A DNA stretch of 64,000 nucleotides from Euptelea pleiosperma (taxonomy: Eukaryota > Streptophyta > Magnoliopsida > Ranunculales > Eupteleaceae), in the NCBI GenBank assembly GCA_035048495.1, contig CM068553.1, positions 28,420,978-28,484,977 on the forward strand, written 5' to 3'. Positions 55,100-64,000 of this stretch are shown in pieces. The translations under genes and the position numbers were made by a program. Each line of letters opens with the position of its first letter. The first letter of the stretch is position 1. A model generated the notes under the pieces. That model was given only the letters and a program-made list of their open reading frames with translations, had not been told where the DNA came from and did no database searches.

Positions 55100-56808
55100 T
55101 ACAGCTTGCACCTCCCCTTGACAATTCTCATTCTGGCTCTGAGATTGAGAACCGATCTCATATACTACTCCTTTGGCATTTCCTTTTGGGTTAGCAATGG
55201 GTTGGCTAGGAAAGATCCCCTTAGCTTTCTCAGTTTCTAAGTTACCTAGATGTTGCTCTAGACGAAGCATGGATTGCTGTTGCTGTTGCTCTAGGCGTTG
55301 CATAGATTGAGTAATGAGTTGAGTTAGAAGGTCCTCGATACTGGGTTTGGGGGCCAACTGTTGGGGGGCAGCTAATGGGAGCTGAGGCACTAATTCGCGA
55401 CTCGAGCTCATCGGGGCATTATAGTTATAGGCTGGAGAATTAGTTGGGATAATCTGTTGGTTCTGAAAGTTCTGGGGAACTCTTTACTGATTCTGAAATG
55501 TGCTCAGTTGTCCAGAGTATTGACCCTGTTGGAACTACTGGTTCTGAGTAGATGGGTATTGACTCTGCTGGTATTGTCCCTGATTGAATTGCCTATTGGG
55601 TTGATTGAACCCAGGAGGATACATGCCCTGAGGTTGACGCGGAGGTTGAGCTGGTAGTTGAGTAGACTGAGGCCTCCAAGAGAAGTTAGGGCAGTTTCTC
55701 GTGTCAGGATGATAAGATTGACTATACGAGTTCTGAGTGGGTGGTTTGTATGTACTGAAAGCACAAACTTCTTCTTGAAGAGGATTTGACCATCCTTCAT
55801 TCAAAGGACAATGCTCAGTAATATGGGAGGGTTGCAGACAAAGGGTACAGGATTCCATAGGGCTCTCGTGTCCCACATGCATGACTGGGGTAGATTGTTG
55901 AGTAGGCTTTTGTACTGACATAGCCAGTGCCGAGACTGACTTACTCAACTCTTGAATGACAGATCGAAGCTCAATATCAGCTGTAGCATCATTTCCCTTG
56001 GTTGTCCTTTGGACTGAAGTGGTTTGACTGAACTCTGAGTCAGTCGTCCAATGTTGAGAGTTTTCTCCTAACTCTCCCAAGAATTTGTATGCATCGGTCG
56101 GAGTTTGGTGCAGGAATTTTCCTTGGCACATTGACTCTACCATGGTTAAGACTCATCAGTAAGTCCCTTGTAGAAGACGTGGACAAGATTGCCATTGTCG
56201 ATGCTATGGTGGGGACACTTAGTCAGGTAGTCTTGGAATCTATCCCACGCTTCGAAAAATTTCTCATTGGATTTCTGTCGAAAGTCCTGGATGAGTTGCT
56301 TCATTTGGTTGGTCCGAGTCATGGGGTAGAATTTAGACATGAATTTGCCCACCAACTCTTTCCAACTGCTGATTGAATCAGCGGGTAAGGAGTAGAGCCA
56401 ATCTGAGGCTCGGTCTTTGAGCGAGAATGGGAAAACTCGCAGACACACATTGTCATCATCGAGGTTCTGATTTTTGAAAAGTAGGATGACTTGTTGGAAT
56501 TCCCTAATATGGGAATATGGGTCTTCCCTTGGGAGACCACGAAAGGTTGGCAGCATTTGGATCGTCTGCGGCCTGATCTCAAACTGTACCGCTGTAGTAG
56601 GTGGGAGAACAATGCAAGTGGGCGGATTGGTAGAGATAGGGGCAAACGTCTCGATAAGAGGTCGTTCGACTGCCATGACTACAAAGGTAGTAGTACTGGG
56701 GGAGGCGGGTGGGGAAAGAGATGGGGAAGTATTCAGTAGAGGATCCACTGTAGGTACGTGATTCTCATATTGAATCAAGCGCTTGTTCGGACGAGTCCAA
56801 ACGGGCAT
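55100..56808 (-). pseudogene. gag of element B, one frameshift and two stops
   Basis: Starts with ATG at 56808. It carries the gag core (LPREDPYSHIREFQQV, FSLKDRASDWLYSLP, WDRFQDYLTKCPHH) and loses one base at about 56145 (just after GLTDES). In the next frame it continues with GKFLHQTPTDAYKFLGELGE and the zinc knuckle CTLCLQPSHITEHC. TAG at 55535 and TAA at 55484 interrupt the Gln-rich tail. A TGA at 55088 separates it from the pol stretch, where A has CGA. The distal part is collinear with A's gag, and together the two copies define the ancestral single gag-pol frame. Confidence 0.87.
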
Positions 56809-58503
56809 AAGCTGATGAGGCAAGCTCTATACTTGGCAAAAAGTTGCCAGAGATGAACACTATCCTAAATGATGCACACCAAGCACAGATAATCCTATTA
56901 TAAGCAATCAGGATATATTTTAGGAATTATCTTTGTTAGTTTTGGGGCTAGAGTAGATTATGACAGTGGGCGGACCACTGGTTTATCTTTTAACTGCCGG
57001 ACTAACTGTTTTGCATTCAGAGGTTCTCACCAGGCTACACTCTTCAGAGCGAATCCTTTAGTACTAACTCTAGTTAACAACAAGGCAATCCGAAGCCTAG
57101 ACAGACGTGCGGCACAATGGCTGACTTAAGTACGTCCTAGACTAACCGGATTGGTCAAGTGGATAAGAAGAGTGTTCCCTCGGGTTAAGCTAGGGTTGGT
57201 GCGTGTTCCTAGTCCACACGTAACTAACCGTCGAATAGTCCAAGATGCCACGTCGAGCTCAGTGTACTTGAGTAGCAGGGACTTATGGGTGTGTTAGACA
57301 ACAGGAACCTGCGCTCGTGGTCTTATTTCGATTGGATGTTAAGCGGGTTCGCTTTGTATGGATTTTTCCTCGAACACTGGGCTAATTGGCTCTACTTCTT
57401 GATTCTTTTTAATTAAATGGAGCATTGGGATCAAATCAGTTGGAATGATGAGGTGGGTGATGAAATCCCACCAGTTTCAATTTGGAGCTGGGTTTGCTCT
57501 CTTAGAGTTGATTGATTAACGGCCACGCCACGCAAGTCGAGTAATATGTATGCGAAAGCAAATAGACACGCGGCAATAAGTCACCCAACGGCGCAGTATC
57601 GCACTCAAGGCGAGGATAGAGACTTACCTCCCGTGGGCCATGCCACGGGGTCGCCTCCGTGGGTTAGGGAGGGGTATCCTAATGGGCTTGGGCCCGACTC
57701 CACCTCTTTGAGCTTTCGCTCCCTACCCACACTAGATCGTGTTCCTATAGAAAAGTTAGATCGCACGGTCTAGGTATTCGGGATTCTATTTGGAAGATCC
57801 TTGCCTTTTTTAGGATTCACTGAACAAGCACTATATTTAGGCAAGTGTTTGAATTAGTTTCCAAATTCGAGATGGGTTAAAATTTAGGAATTCCCAGATT
57901 TGGAAAATACCTAGATTGGAATGTTTCCCGAACTGTGGAGATCTTCCAAGAAATATTTGATTGCGAGATCCCTTACAATTTTGGGAAATTTCCCAAAATT
58001 GAAATTCTGCTAGATTTGGGGTATTTACTTTTGCAGACTTTTCCAAATTCGAAGGATTTCTAAAGATGGAAATTCCTCTAAAGTGGAAACTTCTAAGAGG
58101 GGAAACCCTAATTAAGCAGAGTTTCAAGATTTTAGAATCTTTCCAAAAATTGCAAATCCTGGATTGGTAATTTCTAAAAATCTGCAGAATATAAAACCCT
58201 AATTTGTTTGAATTTTAATTTTTTTATTTTTTTGGTATTTTCCACTTAATCTAGGGTTTCTAAAAAACCCTAGAACAAGATCTAGCAGTTATATGGAAAG
58301 CAGTAAAATTCCTAAATTATTACAAATTGCACTCGGCCTTTCGAAGAATTAAAAATAGTAGTTTAAAAGCTGCTAAAAATCACTAAAAACAAAAAAATAG
58401 AAAGTTTCCCGAAAAGGTCGGGCTGTCCAAATTGAGCAGCTTTCCGATTTGGTAACTTTCCAATTTCGTCTTTACGTCCTTTTTTGCACTCCCGTACACC
58501 CGA
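56809..58503 (-). other. Leader of element B
   Basis: Inverted homologue of A's leader, with the conserved donor-like ggaggtaagt (minus strand, 57631-57622). No long sense frame is present. Confidence 0.6.
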
Positions 58504-58518
58504 GCGGCAGCGGCGCCA
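58504..58518 (-). other. Primer binding site of element B, tRNA-Asp type
   Basis: The minus strand reads tggcgccgctgccgc, two bases after the LTR end TTTCA at 58521. It matches the site in A except for the last base. Confidence 0.87.
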
Positions 58519-58520
58519 TT

Positions 58521-61143
58521 TGAAACTAGGTTTTTTCCGCGTCGTTGTTTACGGAAACCCTAATTCCAACAAAATTTATATCTTTTCCGATTTAATTCCT
58601 GCAAAAATGGTAATTCTTGTATAGAGATTCGTGTCGGATGTCGATCCGCACTCGGGTTAATGTTAGTGCACTAAGGAGCATACAGTATCAGAAAATTGTC
58701 ACAAAATAATGGAGAATATGGTGAGGTGAGAATGGTGGATTTATCGGTGTTAAAACATAATAATCAACTAAATTTATTCATTAATCAAAAGTTCTTACAA
58801 TCATTAGACAAGAAATGAATCTAACTAGAAAGCATATAAAAAAAAACTAATTAGAGAGGGAGATTTTAGAGAGAGAAAATAAAAGGGATTTTTAGAGAGA
58901 GAAATGGATGGAGAGAGAGATGAAGTAAGGGAAAGACTAATCGAAACCTAGAGAGAGATAGAGAGAAAGTGGTGAGGTGAGGGAGAGAAGTAGAGGAACT
59001 TACCATGAGAGATGGTTGCATGGTGATGGTGGTGAAATAACCTTCGTTCGTCGGAGTTACAGATGTGGATCTCAGACTGTGAAGATGCAGCCTTGGTATA
59101 AGATCGTGAAGATGCCAAGGTGAGCAACCGAAACAATCGAAGAGGTTGCGGTGGGTCGAACTCAGATTGGAGATAGTGGAGATGGAGACCGTTGCCGACT
59201 GTGGGGAGAAGAAGGTCTACTGAACGGAGCAGCGTGGAGGAACTAGCAAGCGCCAAAAGTTGCAGACCGAGATGGATGCAACGGTGGTAAGTTGGAGGAA
59301 CGCCTTGGTTCTTGCCAAGGTTCTGTGCGCAGGCGAGAAATGGGAAGGTTCATCTAACAGGAGGTGCAAAAGTGCTGCACGGTGGTGGTGCTGGCCATGG
59401 CACCTTGCTGGCTGGTTCGCCGGTGAGAGGAGCAGCCACTGAAATGGCGGAACGAGTGAATGGTGAAGGCGTTAGGTGGATACTTGTTGGGGTTGTGAGT
59501 GTAGTAGCTTAGGATTGCAGATCTGACGGTGTGGTGGTGAAGATGGGGAGAAGCAGGCAGCGGTAGGCGGTGGCAAGAGGCGGAGCAAGGAGGTCGCAGG
59601 CGGACCTGCAACTCCGAGTTGCAGGTCATGGTTTGATAGAGGGAGAGGGCCGCACGTTGGATGGTAGTTTGCAGCCCAAGAAGTTGAAGACGTTGCTTAG
59701 TGTTGCAGATCGTGCAACACCAGCAAGGGAGAAGGTGTGGTGGATGCTAGAGGAGAGGACGGCTGGCTTTTGGAGCAGCTGTTGCAGGTGGTGGTGGAGC
59801 GCTAGGATGAAGAAGACGGTGGTTGCAGGCGGAGGAAATGGTGCTGCACGCAGCAGCAAGGGGAACGGATGAAGAAGAAGAAGAAGAAGAAGAAGAAGAA
59901 GAAGAAGAAGAAGAAGAGGAGGAGGAGGAGGAGGAAGAACTTGATGGCCGGAGTTGCTGCCTGCAACTCCGGCGAAGATGGAGGAGGAAGAAGAAGAAAA
60001 AAAATAAGAAGAAGGGAAGAAGGGGCCAGAAGGAGAAGGGATCCGTGCAGGATTGACAGGGGGAGAGAAAGGAGTAGAAAGGAGGGGGATTAGGGTTCCA
60101 AAGAACCCTTCTCCTTCCCCTTTTAAAGCTCCCTAGCTTCCATTAATGGAAATTAGGAAATTTTTGAAATAAAAAAAATAATTTTTTTTAAGTAAAACAC
60201 TAATTTTCTTTGGGGAATGTCCCCATTTAGTGGACCCCCCATTTTTTAAAATTTAATTAAAATTATTTTGAAATTCATGGGGTCCACTAACTGGTCGGAT
60301 AGCAGGTCGATGATGATGGGCCCGGCTACTGGCCCACATGGATTGATGATGTCCATCGTCTCACAAGATGATGTGATAGACAGTCTGATGGCAAACGGAT
60401 GGATGGTGACTTGATTGGGACCCAGATTGGTAGATCGACGGATCTAGAGAGATCCAACGGTCCGATTGAAGATCCATCGGTCAGAAAGCTAAAGGAGATG
60501 AGATAAAGCCGATGGACAGGAGTTCTGGGGTTAGGTCAGTAGATTCAAGGACCGAGAGATGAAGAGAGAGAGAGAATAAGGAGAGATGAGAGAGAAAGTA
60601 TCAGAAAATGGAGATAAAAGTATTGGCAGAGGGTCTGGAACCCTAGTCTTCACTGTGACCATCCTCACGCTTCTCCAGTAGAGTAGACTATCATTCCTTG
60701 CTGACTCATGTGGCTTTAAACGCTTTGGTCCGTCTTTTGGTCATTGGCTCTCCTACTCTCTTCGTTCTTTGGGCCGACTTTTTGGTCATCTTATTCAGCC
60801 CATATTTGGCCCATATCTTCTAGTCATAGCATATGGGCTCTTTAAGCTTTGATAATGGGCTTTCCTGATCGATGTGGGTTCGCAAGTCTCGAGAATTGTC
60901 CCATCAGGGTTTCCTGCGACAGAAGAAGCGCGTAATGAGACTCTATCAGAATGACTTCATGTCTAGACTTCCGAAAATGTGTTTAATGCATGCAAATATA
61001 CCATTTCGCCCAGAAAAGTGTGTTCTACGCAACAAAAGAGACTCTTACGTAGAAAAGTAGATAAATAGAGCATTTTAACGTAGGAGAATGCAATAACGCT
61101 AAAAGGATAATTGCTTAAAATAAGCACTTTTGAGCGAATATCA
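58521..61143 (-). repeat. 5' LTR of element B (2623 bp)
   Basis: From TGATATTCGC at 61143 to TTTCA at 58521. The first kilobase matches the other LTRs, but the middle (about 58690-60060) is a third, distinct module with its own palindromes (about 59603-59625 and 59943-59972). A GAA/GAG microsatellite lies at 59870-59938. This shows at least three LTR subtypes within one family. Confidence 0.86.
59870..59938 (-). repeat. GAA/GAG microsatellite in B's 5' LTR
   Basis: A GAA run passing into GAG on the plus strand, equivalent in place to the TTC tracts of the other LTRs but in an unrelated middle module. It produces Glu- and Lys-rich spurious frames. Confidence 0.88.
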
Positions 61144-62688
61144 CCGGTTTCAACACATTTTTAATTTATCCGAGACATTTAACCTGTAAAATGAGCAATT
61201 TTGCATAGTGGCTCGTGTCGAATGTCGAATCCGCACTCAGGTCAGGAATTAGTGCATTATCAGACCAACAGAACATGAAAATTGCTAGAGAATATGGTAA
61301 GGTGAGAATGGTGGAGAGATTAAGATTAAAACATGCTTTTGATGAGATTATTTTAGAGAGAGAATTTCCCACATGCATTAACGAAAACACTAAACATAAA
61401 CTAAGAAATTTAAAATAACACTTTATTGATTGAAAGAAATAATAACCGACAATTGTTTAAATGAAAATCTATCTAAAAAAAATAGCAAACTAGTTAAACT
61501 CTAGAAAGAGAGAGAGGGGTGAGAAGAGAGAGAAACGAAACCTAGAGTAGAAAACTTGAACTTACCTATGGAGAGAAGTGGTCAATGGCTCGGCCAAGTG
61601 AAAGGATGCATGCAAATGGTGAAAATGACCAAGAAGAAGGTACATGTAAAGTGTGGTGCTTGCTGGCCGTTAATGTGGAGATAGGTGATGGCTTGAGGGA
61701 TCCGATGCACTTGGGGTGAGTTGCTGACCATCCAAAAGAGACCACTAGAAGTGGTTGCTGGGTGTGGTATTGAGTGGTGAAGATGGTGGCTAGGAGGGAA
61801 GGCTTTGGCCAGCGTGGTGGGACATGCAAGGAGAGGCAGCAACGTCTTGCAAGTTGAGTGGTTGGGAGACGATCATGGGCGCTCCATGTGTGCTATCGAA
61901 CGGTTCAAGGGAGTAGCAGATCTGCGGTTGGTGCTTGGAAGATCGCTGCTTGATGGCTCTTGAGGAGCTAACGGCATGCTCTCTTGCAGGCTGTGAAGAC
62001 GGTGGTCAAGAGGATGTTGCAACACCGTTGGATGCACAAAGGCAGCGAGGTGGATGGTGGCGGACCAAGACGTTGGTGATGGAGGAGATGACCAGTGGTG
62101 ACCGGAGTTGCAGGCTGCAACTCCGGTGGGGCGTTAATGGGGTGATGGCTCGCTGGTTGTGGTGCAGCAACGGTGGATTGGGAGATGAAGAAGATCGATA
62201 AAATGGATTACGTGTTGGTGAAGGTGGCTGGTGGAGCGGCTTGTGGAGGTGCTGTGCTAGAGGCGGACTGGTGCAGGCGGAGTGGTGGCTGCTGACGGCC
62301 GGAGTTGCAGGTCTGCAACTCCGGCATTGAGAAGAAGAAGAAGAAGAAGAAGAGAAGAAATAGAAGAAGAAGAAGAAGAAGAAGAAGAAGAAGAAGAAGA
62401 AGACGAGAAGGAGAGGAGAAGGGGCAGAAGGAGAGGATGGGGTTGTGCAGGTGATGGCTGGAGTTGCAACCTGCAACCCCGGCGAAAACGTTAGGAAGAA
62501 GAAGCGGAAGAAGAAGAGGAGAAGAAGAGGAGAAAGAAGGAGAAGAAGAGGCGAAAACGTGGTGGGCTTTTTTTTTGGGGAGAGAAGGGAGCAATAAGGA
62601 GGGGATTAGGGTTCCAAAGAACCCTTCTCCTTCCCCTTTTAAAGCTCCCTAGTTTCCATTAATGGAAATTAGGGAATTTTTTTAAATA

Positions 62689-62727
<39 letters not shown>

Positions 62728-63700
62728 TAAGTAAAACACTACTTTTCTTTGGGGAATTTCCCCATTTAGTGGACCCCCCATTTTTTAAAATCTAATTAAA
62801 ATTATTTTGAAATTCACGAGGTCCACTAACTGGTCGGACAGCGGGTCGATGATGATGGGCATGGCTATTGGCCCACATGGATTGATGATGTCCATCGTCT
62901 CACAAGATGATGTGACAGACAGTCTGATGGCGATCGGATGGATGGTGACTTGATTGGGACCTAGATTGGTAGATCGACAGATCTAGAGAGATCCAACGGT
63001 CCGGTGGAAGATCCAACGGTCCGATTGAAGATCCAACGGTCAGAAAGCTAAGGGAGATGATACAGAGCCAATGGGCAGGAGTTCTGGGGTTAGGTCAGTA
63101 GATTCGAGGACCGAGAGATGAAGAGAGAGAGAATAAGGAGAGATGAGAGAGAAAATATCAGAAAATTGAGATAAAAGTATTGGCAGAGGGTCTGGAACCC
63201 TGGTCTTCACTGTGACCATCCTCACGCTTCTCCAGTAGAGTAGACTATCATTCCTTGCTGACTCATGTGGCTTTAAACGCTTTGGTCCATCTCTTGGTCA
63301 TTGGCTCTCGCACTCTCTTCGTTCTTTGGGCTGGCTCTTCAGTCCTCTTTTTCAGCCCATATTTGGCCCATATCTTCTAGTCATAGCCTGTGGGCTCTTT
63401 AAGCTTTGATAATGGGTTTTCATGATCGATCTGGGCCCGCAAGTCTCAAGAATCATCCGCTCAGGGTTTCCTACAACAGAAGAAGCGTGTAATAAGACTT
63501 AATCAAAACGGCTTTATATCTAGACTTCCGAAAATGTGTTTAATGCATGCAAATATACCATTTTGTCCAAAAAAGTGTGTTCTACGCAACAAAAGATACT
63601 CTTACGTAGAAAAGTAGATAAATAGAGCATTTTAACATAGGAGAGTGTGAAAACGCTTAGAAGATAACAGTGGAAAATACGCACTTTTAAGCGAATATCA
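61144..63700 (-). repeat. 3' LTR of element C, interrupted by B
   Basis: An A-type LTR in minus orientation from TGATATTCGC at 63700 down to gtgttgaaaccgg at 61144, where B begins. About 45 bp of the normal LTR end are missing beyond the join. It carries the three A-type palindromes (about 62455-62480, 62298-62325 and 62101-62127) and a long GAA tract (62331-62403). With 45465-48156 it forms a large inverted repeat. Confidence 0.82.
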
Positions 63701-64000
63701 CAACCCCCAACCAGCATATTGCCAATTCTTGACAATTAGTGCGAAATAAATGAGCTTAAAAGGGCTCTGCACATGTTACACACTTTTTCATATTAGCTTC
63801 GGGAAAACACCGTTTGTCAAATCATTGAATGGATGCAAAAATAGTTACATGCTAGCGAAGAGTTGAAAAGTTTTGGCAAGACTACAAACTAATAATCATG
63901 ACCCAGAATAGTCAGACTGTGTGTGTGTGTGTGCTCAACATTCTCATCATCCGATAGTAAAGATTTCTAGGTCACCTCTAAGTTTTTATGCCTCGACCTC
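63701..64000 (-). mobile_element. 3' internal end of element C
   Basis: The polypurine tract and the terminal internal region, matching A's sequence 45465-45756 in inverse orientation with scattered differences. These include a CA microsatellite of different length (near 63920 against 45525). The body of C lies outside the window. Confidence 0.8.

Larger units (their letters stand above)
48157..61143 (-). mobile_element. Element B: Athila-like retrotransposon, minus strand, least damaged gag-pol
   Basis: In minus sense: 5' LTR (61143-58521), primer site, leader, gag-pol in a single frame, 3' region, polypurine tract and a 3' LTR cut after about 975 bp at 48157. Only one single-base frameshift (about 56145) and six stops separate it from an open gag-pol. 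One uninterrupted stretch of 857 codons covers protease, RT and most of RNase H. The RT active site is altered. It lies inside an LTR of element C. The far target duplication cannot be checked because of the truncation. Confidence 0.9.

Overview
This window is plant nuclear DNA, almost certainly from a flowering plant. The evidence is one recognisable plant gene exon (mitochondrial ATP synthase epsilon subunit, minus strand, about 20.0-20.2 kb), plant-type LTR retrotransposons with tRNA-Asp and tRNA-iMet primer binding sites, and a Helitron-like array. No rRNA, tRNA, CRISPR or prokaryotic-style operon was seen. About two thirds of the window is LTR-retrotransposon sequence.

Left part (1-17.4 kb). 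1-5.6 kb is low-information DNA with a 211-bp tandem duplication, a 251-bp direct repeat and a 38-bp minisatellite; no gene is recognised there. 5.7-9.4 kb and 15.8-17.2 kb hold two decayed minus-strand Ty3/gypsy (chromovirus-like) remnants. They share a breakpoint that joins the RT YxDD box to gag. Between them lie a 275-bp tandem array (10.2-12.76 kb) and a truncated minus-strand Ty1/copia element with gag, protease and primer binding site (13.2-15.8 kb).

Gene-bearing island (17.4-20.8 kb). It holds a WD-repeat (UTP4-like) exon fragment with two compensating frameshifts, an anonymous exon-like open stretch, exon 1 of ATP synthase epsilon and a 380-bp fold-back MITE. A head-to-tail array of short Helitron-like units follows (20.84-22.58 kb).

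Right part (22.58-64 kb). This is a nest of one Athila-like Ty3/gypsy family with very long LTRs (about 2.5-2.8 kb) and a tRNA-Asp primer site. Element A (plus, 22578-48156) sits in the Helitron array. Its protease coding region is split by element D (29114-40374), a non-autonomous relative flanked by a perfect GTCAC target duplication. D keeps only the C-terminal part of gag and the protease-RT linker, and its 5' end is scrambled as LTR-leader-LTR-coding. Element B (minus, 48157-61143) is the least damaged gag-pol copy and lies inside the LTR of element C (minus, 61144 to beyond the window). A's 3' LTR and B's 3' LTR are both truncated and joined in opposite orientation at 48156/48157. A's 3' end and C form a large imperfect inverted repeat around B.

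Most stop codons in A, B and D look like C-to-T (or G-to-A) transitions, as expected for long-methylated silent elements. B's RT has also lost a catalytic Asp (FMDD to FMDN) and an integrase zinc-finger Cys. None of the copies can encode a full set of proteins. The most interesting signals are the origin of D, the conserved RNA hairpins after pol, the palindromic CCGGAGTTGCAG motifs and exchangeable middle modules of the LTRs, and the Helitron-like concatemer.
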